DNA from: Rickettsiaceae bacterium
GTDB lineage: Bacteria > Pseudomonadota > Alphaproteobacteria > Rickettsiales > Rickettsiaceae
Length of the DNA stretch: 5,984 bases
Assembly (NCBI GenBank): GCA_021741085.1
Contig: JAIOYM010000065.1
Location: 1 to 5,984 of the forward strand
Direction: 5' to 3'
Shown here: positions 1 through 5,760 of the stretch, in pieces
Position numbering within the stretch: position 1 is the first letter of the stretch
Layout: every line of letters starts with the position of its first letter
Translations under genes and position numbers: made by a program
The notes under the pieces: generated by a model
The model's input: only the letters and a program-made list of their open reading frames with translations
The model's database searches: none
What the model was told of the DNA's origin: nothing

Positions 1-54
1 GAAGGGGTTGTAAAGTAAGGTTTGAAGTAGTATAGTTATATATTTTTTGACCAT
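1..54 (-). CDS. Possible start of a leftward gene, cut by the window edge
   Basis: Reading leftward from an ATG at 52-54, the frame stays open for 18 codons to the window edge and begins MVKKYITILLQTLLYNPF, a lysine-then-hydrophobic start that could be a signal or membrane segment. It is listed because a plausible promoter (TATAAT at 80-85) lies just upstream on the same strand and would place the transcript start near base 73. There is no clear Shine-Dalgarno sequence, and 18 open codons in AT-rich DNA can arise by chance. I do not recognise the protein and assign no function. Confidence 0.18.
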   Translation of the reverse strand, partial: MVKKYITILLQTLLYNPF

Positions 55-72
55 GTACAATATACTACTTCA
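23..72. repeat. Perfect 12-bp inverted repeat with 26-base loop
   Basis: TGAAGTAGTATA at 23-34 is exactly complementary to TATACTACTTCA at 61-72, with 26 bases between the arms; two further T-G wobble pairs are possible outside. No T-run follows on either strand, so it is not a standard intrinsic terminator. Its right arm sits where transcription from the candidate leftward promoter (80-107) would start, and the loop contains the possible ATG at 52-54. It could be an operator dyad, a 5'-leader hairpin or the ends of a lost element. The repeat is certain; its role is not. Confidence 0.7.
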
Positions 73-79
73 GGAATTA

Positions 80-107
80 ATTATAACTTTTGCTTGGAAA
101 AAATCAA
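80..107 (-). promoter_or_regulatory. Candidate leftward sigma70-type promoter
   Basis: On the minus strand a perfect TATAAT (80-85) is preceded, after a 16-base spacer, by TTGATT (102-107), which matches 4 of 6 bases of TTGACA. Transcription would start near base 73, at the edge of the inverted repeat, and run out of the left end of the window. TATAAT boxes are common by chance in DNA this AT-rich, so this is a moderate to weak call. Confidence 0.3.
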
Positions 108-208
108 GACTAGAATGTTTTGCGCAAATAATCATCCGAATTATTGAAAAAATTGTAGGGTAGTATGCGTGGTGATCCAGTTATTAACTTCTTTTTAAAA
201 ATTGTATG

Positions 209-306
209 TAGAAGAGTTGTTTTTCCTGTATTGCTACGGCGCTAACGCTTCAGGCGCGCCCGAGTATTCTATTATTGAGGCTTTTCTATGAGTTAACTAT
301 GATTTT
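209..306. repeat. Degenerate dispersed repeat, copy A
   Basis: The block 209-235 matches 615-641 (copy B) at 23 of 27 positions. It is followed in the same order by two further shared blocks, TATTCTATTA (265-274) and TATGATTTT (298-306). Between them lies a GC-rich insert, 236-263, with ACGGCGCTAACGCTTC and an internal GGCGC/GCGCC pairing. This insert resembles the ATTGC...CGCTAACGCT palindromic repeats that I recall being scattered through Rickettsiales genomes. The GC-rich core contrasts strongly with the surrounding DNA. Copy B lacks a comparable GC core and is eight bases shorter at this point. Confidence 0.5.
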
Positions 307-311
307 AGAGG

Positions 312-338
312 GAGCCCTTTGCCATGAGGAAAGAGCTC
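312..338. repeat. Imperfect 9-bp hairpin between the repeats
   Basis: GAGCCCTTT (312-320) pairs with AAAGAGCTC (330-338) at 8 of 9 positions around a 9-base loop. It is GC-richer than its surroundings. No T-run follows on either strand, so I do not call it a terminator. It may be a remnant of a palindromic repeat. Confidence 0.35.
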
Positions 339-359
339 AATAACACTTCTGTATTACCG

Positions 360-590
360 CTAGAGGATGTTGCTTCTCTTTGTATTTATGTATAGCTTAA
401 CTCGAAAAGCTAGTGACAATTTTAAAGCCGTAACAAACGGCCTGTGGAAAATTGAAAGAATTACGCTGTTTTTTATGTTACAACCAGACTCATTATAAGT
501 TATTGCCTTCATGACTTGTTGCTCTTTATGGAAATTGATATTATTAATTACAATAATTTGTTTTGGTTTTAGGTTCTTTACCCTTCTTTG
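360..590 (-). pseudogene. Possible decayed IS630-type transposase fragment
   Basis: A minus-strand frame of about 76 codons, with no start codon and closed by TAG at 360-362, contains NLKPKQIIVINNINFHKEQQ (encoded about 516-575). This resembles the segment around the second catalytic aspartate of IS630-family DDE transposases, typically of the form LKPGQ-hydrophobic-MDN-x-FHK. The aspartate position reads Asn (540-545 encodes Asn-Asn), as expected of a dead copy. The downstream LPPYSPDLNPIE-like block of the family is not found in any nearby frame. The frame lies largely inside the 391-616 inverted-repeat element, which fits a deletion derivative of such an IS. The similarity is short and judged by eye. 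Confidence 0.3.
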
Positions 591-616
591 TCACTAACTA
601 ATAGAGTTAAGCTATA
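391..616. mobile_element. 226-bp MITE-like element with 29-bp inverted termini
   Basis: The left end (391-419) and the right end (588-616) are inverted copies matching at 25 of 29 positions. The outermost 13 bp, TATAGCTTAACTC / GAGTTAAGCTATA, and the inner nine, TAGTGACAA / TTGTCACTA, are perfect. The outermost bases are TA on both sides, consistent with a TA target duplication as made by IS630/Tc1-type elements. The interior has no intact gene but carries a possible transposase trace on the minus strand. The most economical reading is an internally deleted, immobile insertion sequence or MITE. The right end touches repeat copy B, which begins at 615. Confidence 0.45.
427..441. repeat. Small GC hairpin inside the element
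   Basis: GCCGT (427-431) and ACGGC (437-441) form a 5-bp stem with a 5-base loop. On the minus strand it is followed by TTTAAAATT, so it could act as a very weak leftward terminator. The stem is short and the T-run is broken. Confidence 0.25.
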
Positions 617-688
617 GAAGAGTCGTTTATTCTGAATTGCTGCAGTCACTGGGTTGTTAAAATATTCTATTAAGTCTATGATTTTTAG
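615..688. repeat. Degenerate dispersed repeat, copy B
   Basis: Bases 615-641 match copy A (209-235) at 23 of 27 positions. The shared blocks TATTCTATTA (663-672) and TATGATTTT (677-685) follow in the same order as in copy A. The GC-rich core of copy A is replaced here by a shorter, AT-richer stretch (642-662). The same ancestral unit thus appears twice within 500 bases with the inverted-repeat element between them. No coding potential is seen in it or in the remaining bases up to the end of degP. Confidence 0.5.
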
Positions 689-785
689 TTTTCCTTAAAT
701 GAGAAACTATAAAATTCTCTTAAAACTCTACCTAGCCTAGAAACCATAGCCCTTGTGAACCATGTTATCTGAAATTTTTTAAAAG

Positions 786-2405
786 CTATTTTTTATCCGT
801 TTTAATTTCTAAAGGCAAAGAAATAAATGTTATATGACCTTTATAGTTAATGGTAACAACTAAATGTTTCTTTTTATCCTCTATAGACTTAAGATAAAAG
901 TTATTCAAGTCTGTAATATTTTTAATAGGCTCTTTGTTAAGCCCATAAGCTACTATAACATTACCTGGCTGCAACAGCTGAGACCAAGATGAATTGCGTT
1001 TAATTTTGTTAACCACAACACCAGAGATGTCATTAGCTAAATTCCATTTACTACGCATTTCATTATCTACATTTTTAAATTCTATACCTTCTTCTGCAAT
1101 AGAGTTAGAAATAGAATTAGCTTTTTCGTCCTGTGAAGATGACTGATAATCTTTGTCGCTCAGTAATTTTGTAGTTAATGTCACTTTAGCTTTATCACGT
1201 AACACTAAAATACTCACTTTTGAATCAACAGCGCTGTCAGCTACTAGAACTTGTAATCTCCGAGAATTTATAACTTTTTTACCATTAAATTCTATTATAA
1301 TATCTCCGGGCTTTAATCCGGCTTTATCACCAGAACTGTTAGGTTCAACACTGCGCACAAGAACACCATAAATATCATCTGAAGAAAATTCATCACCAAC
1401 TAATTCCTTCGTTGCATCTTGTATACCTATACCAAGAAAACCCCTATTGATTTTTCCAGATTTTTTTAATTCTTCAATTACCTTTTTAACAGTGTTACAA
1501 GGTATAGCAAAGCCTATGCCTAAGTTGCCTTTTGAGCTTGAAGTGCTATATATCATAGCATTTACACCTATCACTTCCCCTGTCATGTTAAAAGTAGGAC
1601 CACCAGAATTACCCATGTTAATTGCAGCATCGATTTGTATATAATCATCTACTATTCCTTTGTTTTCAGTAAATATATCTCGAGACATTGCTGAAACTAT
1701 TCCGAATGTAGCGCTACCACCAAGGCCAAAAGGATTTCCTACAGCCAAGACAGCGTCACCAACTTGCACTAGCTTAGAATCACCAAATTTCACAAATGGT
1801 AATAGCTCTTTAGCCTCAATTTTTAGCAAAGCTATATCAGTTCTAGGGTCACTGCCTATTAGCTTGGCTATATATTCCTTGCCATCATTAAATTTAACAT
1901 TAATCTCATCAGCCTTTTCAACAACATGGTGGTTGGTAACTACATAACCTGTTGAATCTATAACAAATCCAGAACCAAGAGATGTGGTGGATTTAGATTT
2001 ATAATTATAATCATCTTCGGCCCCAGGATCAGATTTAAAAAATTGGAATCCAAATCTCTCTAATAACTGTTTATCAAAATCATCTAATTGATTGAATAAA
2101 CTATTGTTTCCAGACTGCGAAGAACCCTGTTTTGCATATTCAGTAGTATAAATATTAACTACAGCGGGCATTAATGGAGCTAATAATTTAGCAAAGCCTT
2201 GTCTAAAATCAACCCCTAAAGTACTATCGCTACTGGCGTTTTTGTGTTTATATTCAACTGTTTCATTATTTGTAGCTGAAGCATCTGTTTTTACATTTTC
2301 GGATTGAACCGGAATAATAGTCGTAGATTTAAATAAACCCAATAAAAGAAAGACTACAGAAATCACAGGGACAATTATAAAAAATGCTGATTTTTTCATA
2401 TTCAT
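786..2405 (-). CDS. degP: DegP/HtrA-family periplasmic serine protease
   Basis: This 539-residue protein is an ATP-independent envelope protease/chaperone that degrades or refolds damaged exported proteins. The order is: N-terminal hydrophobic signal or anchor (about 6-25); a linker; a trypsin-like domain (about 70-315); PDZ1 (about 322-413, opening with RGFLGIG); a Ser-rich linker (about 420-436); and PDZ2 (about 440-534). The catalytic triad is intact: His160 in TNHHVV, Asp190 in DPRTDIALL and Ser267 in GNSGGP. A polar loop at about 91-140 corresponds to the LA loop of DegP. It is longer than E. coli DegP (474 residues), mainly in the N-terminal region and linkers. The start is ATG at 2403-2405, with a second ATG two codons later; neither has a good Shine-Dalgarno sequence. 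It is the last gene of the hflK-hflC-degP group, 177 bases after hflC, with its own candidate promoter. Whether the N-terminus is cleaved or stays as an anchor is uncertain. Confidence 0.96.
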   Translation of the reverse strand: MNMKKSAFFIIVPVISVVFLLLGLFKSTTIIPVQSENVKTDASATNNETVEYKHKNASSDSTLGVDFRQGFAKLLAPLMPAVVNIYTTEYAKQGSSQSGNNSLFNQLDDFDKQLLERFGFQFFKSDPGAEDDYNYKSKSTTSLGSGFVIDSTGYVVTNHHVVEKADEINVKFNDGKEYIAKLIGSDPRTDIALLKIEAKELLPFVKFGDSKLVQVGDAVLAVGNPFGLGGSATFGIVSAMSRDIFTENKGIVDDYIQIDAAINMGNSGGPTFNMTGEVIGVNAMIYSTSSSKGNLGIGFAIPCNTVKKVIEELKKSGKINRGFLGIGIQDATKELVGDEFSSDDIYGVLVRSVEPNSSGDKAGLKPGDIIIEFNGKKVINSRRLQVLVADSAVDSKVSILVLRDKAKVTLTTKLLSDKDYQSSSQDEKANSISNSIAEEGIEFKNVDNEMRSKWNLANDISGVVVNKIKRNSSWSQLLQPGNVIVAYGLNKEPIKNITDLNNFYLKSIEDKKKHLVVTINYKGHITFISLPLEIKTDKK

Positions 2406-2493
2406 TTATTAATACTATTTTTATATAAACTAATTAAGCTAATTTGGACTAAATGCTGAAAGTTTAATTACCTAAAATACACTTTTTTAAACT

Positions 2494-2522
2494 ATTATAT
2501 TCGATGTAGTTAAAAACTTAAA
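2494..2522 (-). promoter_or_regulatory. Candidate degP promoter
   Basis: In the hflC-degP gap (2406-2582) the minus strand has a perfect TATAAT (2494-2499), 17 bases downstream of TTTAAG (2517-2522), which matches TTGACA weakly (3 of 6). It would give an mRNA leader of about 80 bases. No sigma32-like CTTGAA...CCCCAT pair is visible in the gap. This suggests degP can be transcribed apart from hflKC; read-through from hflC is also possible, since no convincing terminator lies between them. Confidence 0.35.
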
Positions 2523-2582
2523 CGGCTTTTTTTATGGTTACAAAATAAATTTGTGCACTAATTTATATTTTCTAGTTTTTCT

Positions 2583-3452
2583 TCATTTACCTAAATTTAA
2601 CATTTTTAGGAATTCACTATCAGGAGATAAAATAAAGTTTGTATCATCCTTTGTTAAAACATTTTTATAGACATCTAGCTTTTTATAAAATTTATAAAAT
2701 TCAGTGTCTTTAGAGTAAGCTTTATTATATATTTCTGCAGCATCTCTGTCGCCTTGACCCTTAATAATTTGAGCCTGCATAGAAGCTTCGGCCAAAATAA
2801 TCCTAACTTGTTTATCCGCTTCAGACCTTATTCTTGCACCCTCTTCTCTTCCTTCAGCCCTAAATTTTTTGGCTTCATACTCCCTCTGTGTTTGCATTCT
2901 TTGATAAATTGAAAGGCTGTTTTCTGTTGGAAGGTCTGCACGTAGAATTCTTACATCTATTACATCTATGCCAAATTTTTTTGCTTCTTGGTCAACTAAA
3001 CTAGCAATTTCAAGCATAATATTACTCCGTTCAATAGATAATAATGATATTAATGGAGATTTACCTATAACTTTTCTCATAGCAGATTCCATTATTTTAT
3101 TCATTCTTATGTAGCTATTTTGACTATTAGCTAATGTTTTAACATATAAAACTGGATCAACTATTTTAAACCTTACAAAAGCATTCACTATTATACGTTT
3201 GCTATCAGAGGCTGTAAGCTCTTTATCCTCAACGTTTACATATAATAAACGTTTGTCAAAATATTGCAAATCTTGTATGAAAGGTATTCTAATTTTTAAA
3301 CCCGGCGTATCAATAACGCGAATAGCTTCTCCGAATTGAAAGACTACGCAATATTCATTTTGTTTTACTGTAAATATACTTGAAAACAAGATGATTACAA
3401 AAAAAAGTCCAGTAATTAGTAAGTATATTGTTTTTTGTGAATTTCTTAACAT
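2583..3452 (-). CDS. hflC: HflC, SPFH-domain subunit of the FtsH modulator complex
   Basis: This 289-residue inner-membrane protein pairs with HflK to form the large periplasmic assembly that encloses FtsH and tunes degradation of membrane proteins. A single N-terminal membrane segment (about 9-28) is followed by the SPFH/band 7 domain (about 29-185), including QNEYCVVFQFGE and the PGLKIRIPFIQ strand. A charged coiled-coil-like helix rich in Glu, Arg, Ala and Gln follows (about 186-245). The family-typical C-terminal part includes YSKDTEFYKFYKKLDVYKN and LSPDSEFLKML. E. coli HflC is 334 residues; much of the difference is the absence of the E. coli insertion in mid-domain. The ATG at 3450-3452 starts 24 bases after the hflK stop, so the two genes are almost certainly co-transcribed. 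No strong Shine-Dalgarno is seen, which may mean translational coupling to hflK. Confidence 0.96.
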   Translation of the reverse strand: MLRNSQKTIYLLITGLFFVIILFSSIFTVKQNEYCVVFQFGEAIRVIDTPGLKIRIPFIQDLQYFDKRLLYVNVEDKELTASDSKRIIVNAFVRFKIVDPVLYVKTLANSQNSYIRMNKIMESAMRKVIGKSPLISLLSIERSNIMLEIASLVDQEAKKFGIDVIDVRILRADLPTENSLSIYQRMQTQREYEAKKFRAEGREEGARIRSEADKQVRIILAEASMQAQIIKGQGDRDAAEIYNKAYSKDTEFYKFYKKLDVYKNVLTKDDTNFILSPDSEFLKMLNLGK

Positions 3453-3476
3453 AATAATTCAATTTATAAGCTTATT

Positions 3477-4508
3477 TTATTGATTTTTTTGTGTAACAGG
3501 CAAATGTGGTAAAACTTGTGAAGAGCCTATTACAGTTTTATTTGATCCTTTTAGGATATCTTGAATTGTTTCAAAATATAAGCGATTTTGCGTTAACTGT
3601 TTGTTAGTTAAATATTGTTGTAAAACTAAAGTAAATCTTTGCCCATCACCACTAGCTTTAGCTATAACTTCTTGCTTATAGGCTTCTGCTTCTTGAATAA
3701 TTTTAACCGCATCCCCTCTAGCATTTGGTATAACTTCATTCATGTATGTATAGGACTGATTTATCAATTTTTCTCTATCTGCTTTAGCAGTCTGAACATC
3801 CCTATAGTAACTAATAACTTGACTTGGAGGTTCTGCTTTAAGCAATTGAACCTTATCTATAACAACCCCAGCACCATAGTTATCTAATATTTTTTGCGCT
3901 AATTGTTCTATTTCATCAGCAATTTCTTGTTTTTGACTAGACAACACAGAGGAAATATAACTTTTTCCTATTACCTCACGTATAGAGCTTTCAACAGCGA
4001 GTTTTATTGTATGCTCCGGATTTATAACGTTAAAGGTATAATCATATAAATTTTTTATATGCCAAACTACGTCACAATTTAGATATAATATATTTTCATC
4101 ACCACTTAACATTATACTTTCTTGTGGTACGGATTTAATTCTTTCCTCAGGATTATCTTCACTATTTGGTAGATTTTTGTAGCCAGCAGATTCACTTGAG
4201 CGATATCCTATTTCTATCCGCCTAGATTTATTAACTTTTTCTATTATAACTTGTTCAAAAGGCATTGGTAAGTGATAATTCAAACCAGTATCTGCTTTGC
4301 GGTTGAAGGCTCCGAACCTTATAACCAAAGCTTCCTCTCCTTCTTTAACGGAATATAATCCCGACAAAAGCCATAAAATTGATAAACCGGCCAAAATTAA
4401 AGCTATCACTTTGGCATTAAGAAAATCTGGTTTCCACTTAAAAAAATCATTACTGAATTTTGGAAATTTATTATCGTAGCTATAGTTATTATCCCAAGGA
4501 GATTTCAT
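3477..4508 (-). CDS. hflK: HflK, SPFH-domain subunit of the FtsH modulator complex
   Basis: This 343-residue partner of HflC is the first gene of the cluster. A short hydrophilic N-terminus starting MKSPWDNN precedes one membrane segment (about 32-53). The SPFH domain (about 54-235) includes GEEALVIRFGAF, TGLNYHLPMPFE and the HflK-typical MLSGDENILYLNCDVVWHI (133-151). A helical coiled-coil region follows (about 236-320), then a short Pro/Gln-containing tail. Compared with the 419-residue E. coli HflK it lacks the long Gly-rich cytoplasmic N-terminus. That tract is not needed to recognise the family, but its loss may alter cytoplasmic contacts. The start is supported by AGGA (minus strand, 4517-4520) eight bases upstream. 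It is divergent from mrp, with 98 bases of shared upstream DNA. Confidence 0.96.
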   Translation of the reverse strand: MKSPWDNNYSYDNKFPKFSNDFFKWKPDFLNAKVIALILAGLSILWLLSGLYSVKEGEEALVIRFGAFNRKADTGLNYHLPMPFEQVIIEKVNKSRRIEIGYRSSESAGYKNLPNSEDNPEERIKSVPQESIMLSGDENILYLNCDVVWHIKNLYDYTFNVINPEHTIKLAVESSIREVIGKSYISSVLSSQKQEIADEIEQLAQKILDNYGAGVVIDKVQLLKAEPPSQVISYYRDVQTAKADREKLINQSYTYMNEVIPNARGDAVKIIQEAEAYKQEVIAKASGDGQRFTLVLQQYLTNKQLTQNRLYFETIQDILKGSNKTVIGSSQVLPHLPVTQKNQ

Positions 4509-4516
4509 TTCAACAA

Positions 4517-4520
4517 TCCT
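4517..4520 (-). promoter_or_regulatory. hflK ribosome binding site
   Basis: AGGA on the minus strand lies 8 bases before the ATG at 4506-4508, a normal spacing. It is the only clear Shine-Dalgarno sequence in the minus-strand cluster and fixes the hflK start. The bases just upstream of it are a T-rich tract. Confidence 0.6.
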
Positions 4521-4539
4521 AAAAAAGTAAAAAAATTAT

Positions 4540-4582
4540 GGTAGTCATTGGTAGTCATTTATAATACTATTGACTATCAATA
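4540..4582. promoter_or_regulatory. Possible operator cluster in the mrp-hflK divergent region
   Basis: Two exact head-to-tail copies of GGTAGTCATT (4540-4549 and 4550-4559) are followed by a perfect dyad TATTGA-CTA-TCAATA (4568-4582). The hexamer TAGTCA occurs at 4542-4547 and 4552-4557, and its complement TGACTA occurs at 4571-4576 within the dyad. Three copies of one hexamer, two of them exactly 10 bp (one helical turn) apart, lie inside a 98-bp divergent promoter region. This is the arrangement expected of a transcription factor site, but no factor can be named. A simple tandem slippage duplication is the main alternative. Confidence 0.4.
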
Positions 4583-4586
4583 TAAT
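4558..4586 (+). promoter_or_regulatory. Candidate mrp promoter
   Basis: A perfect TATAAT (4581-4586) lies 17 bases after TTTATA (4558-4563, 4 of 6 matches to TTGACA). Transcription would start near 4593, leaving a leader of about 14 bases before the mrp ATG. The dyad at 4568-4582 covers the spacer and the first bases of the -10 box. A TATAAT on the minus strand at 4595-4600 could serve hflK but has no matching -35 at normal spacing, so I do not assign the hflK promoter. Confidence 0.4.
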
Positions 4587-4606
4587 ATAAACAAATTATA
4601 TCACAC

Positions 4607-5542
4607 ATGCAACAGCTAAAAGATTTTATTACTTCTTACATTAATTCAATAGGCATTAGAATGCACAATATTGAAATGAAATTAGTTCAAGATAAGCTGA
4701 CAGTTATACTGGAATTAGCAAAAGATGTTTTCCTAGAAAATGGTATCAATCTGGAGGCAAAAATTGAAGAACTAATCAAAGATAATTCCAATGTGCAAAA
4801 GGTTTTAGTAATAATAACGAAAAACTCTGAGTCCAGCAAAACAAAATCAAAAATAAAAATCAAAAATATAGACAAAATAATATTAATTTCCTCGGGCAAA
4901 GGAGGGGTAGGTAAATCTACCATTGCAGCCGCCATAACACAACAGCTTAACGATGAGGGAAGAGTTGTGGGAATATTAGATGCAGACATTTACGGACCAT
5001 CTATTCCCACAATATTTGGTCTAGAAGATGCAAAGATAGAAATATTAGACCAACAATTTGTCCCTATACTAAAAGATAATGTTTCTATTATGTCTTTTGG
5101 TTTCTTAGGTAAAGAAATTGATAAATCATTGTCTTGTAGAGGGCCTATGGCAACAAAAATTTTATACCAACTTTTATCTTTAACTAAATGGCCTGCATTA
5201 GATTTTTTAATCGTCGACATGCCACCTGGTACAGGAGATATACATTTGAGTATATTAGAAAATTATTTAGTTGACGGGGTTGTTATAGTCTCGACGCCAC
5301 AGAAACTTTCTATGCATGATACCAATAAAACAATTGACCTCTATAAAAAATTCGCTACTAAAATTTTTGGTGTAATAGAAAATATGTCTGGATTACCTGG
5401 TAATGCTGGTGAAAATATTTCCAAACATTATAGCCTTCCACTAATTGCGAAAGTAGAATTTCAAAGTAATATTATCAAAGCTTGTGACTCGGCTGAGAAA
5501 CTTTCAAACATATTACCTAGAATAATTGACAAGTTAATTTAA
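4607..5542 (+). CDS. mrp: Mrp/ApbC (NBP35-type) P-loop ATPase, Fe-S carrier family
   Basis: This 311-residue cytosolic ATPase belongs to the family that binds and delivers Fe-S clusters. A degenerate MIP18/DUF59-like N-terminal domain (about 1-72) has the expected fold pattern but no visible DPE-type motif. A charged linker rich in Lys and Ser (about 73-89) precedes the ATPase domain. That domain has the deviant Walker A GKGGVGKST (97-105), switch I DADIYGPSIP (125-134), the RGPM element (178-181) and the Walker B-region DMPPGTGD (204-211). After ENMS (258-261) the family normally has a CxxC that binds the bridging cluster. Here it is absent: the only cysteines are Cys177 and Cys293. From memory, Rickettsia Mrp also lacks it. 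The ATG at 4607 has no Shine-Dalgarno and a short predicted leader. An ATG at 4661 has a slightly better upstream AGG, but starting there would remove the first helix of the N-terminal domain. Confidence 0.93.
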   Translation: MQQLKDFITSYINSIGIRMHNIEMKLVQDKLTVILELAKDVFLENGINLEAKIEELIKDNSNVQKVLVIITKNSESSKTKSKIKIKNIDKIILISSGKGGVGKSTIAAAITQQLNDEGRVVGILDADIYGPSIPTIFGLEDAKIEILDQQFVPILKDNVSIMSFGFLGKEIDKSLSCRGPMATKILYQLLSLTKWPALDFLIVDMPPGTGDIHLSILENYLVDGVVIVSTPQKLSMHDTNKTIDLYKKFATKIFGVIENMSGLPGNAGENISKHYSLPLIAKVEFQSNIIKACDSAEKLSNILPRIIDKLI

Positions 5543-5704
5543 CCCAGGCCTAAAAATATTGTTGCGGATGGGTCGCTTAAGTGTGTTATTTTTGTGACAA
5601 AATAGGGTGTGATTAAAAAATATTTTAGTTATTTTGTATGAACTCTACATTTACCCCTTGCGCTAGGCTATACAAACTGCTTTTATTTATATGGGCGCTA
5701 TGAT

Positions 5705-5756
5705 AGCTATTCAATAAGCTAAAATAGCTCTTGTTAAGTTTCTTATTAAGCTTATT
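5705..5756 (+). promoter_or_regulatory. Two mutually exclusive hairpins ahead of the HU-like gene
   Basis: AGCTATT (5705-5711) pairs perfectly with AATAGCT (5723-5729) around an 11-base loop. That loop contains AATAAGCT (5713-5720), which pairs perfectly with AGCTTATT (5749-5756), four bases before the GAGG ribosome binding site. Both pairings cannot easily form at once, as in leader switches. The stems are AT-rich and of only 7 and 8 bp, so chance is a real alternative. The first hairpin, followed by CTTGTTAAGTTTCTT, could also be a weak mrp terminator. Confidence 0.3.
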
Positions 5757-5760
5757 ATTT

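Noticed and set aside
110..246. Minus-strand frame containing NTGKTTLL, resembling a Walker A P-loop
   Set aside because: The frame is only about 45 codons, stops on both sides and shows no other NTPase motif. The motif falls inside repeat copy A, and copy B has the same bases with a stop codon there, so it is most likely a chance reading of the repeat.
721..785. Terminator for degP
   Set aside because: No stable stem with a T-run is visible just after the TAG stop; AACCAT appears twice but as a direct repeat, not an inverted one.
1..785. tRNA, small RNA gene or CRISPR array in the non-coding left end
   Set aside because: No cloverleaf or T-loop GGTTCGA-type sequence is present, and the repeats found are two diverged copies or inverted pairs rather than regularly spaced direct repeats.
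1153..1947. Open plus-strand frames opposite degP
   Set aside because: They are antisense shadows of the DegP reading frame; their translations show no recognisable family, and the minus-strand protein has all its catalytic motifs.
2511..2534. A-rich and T-rich tracts between hflC and degP as a terminator
   Set aside because: The possible stem is A-T only with at most five pairs, and the T-run lies on the plus strand, the wrong direction for hflC.
3639..4479. Open plus-strand frames opposite hflK
   Set aside because: Shadows of a clearly conserved SPFH protein, with no ribosome binding sites or recognisable content.
4687..5220. Open minus-strand frames opposite mrp
   Set aside because: They lie across the Walker A and Walker B coding regions of mrp and are explained by its codon pattern.
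5526..5556. TTGACA at the end of mrp with TAAAAA downstream as an HU promoter
   Set aside because: The spacing is 19 bases, the -10 match is poor, and the leader would exceed 200 bases.
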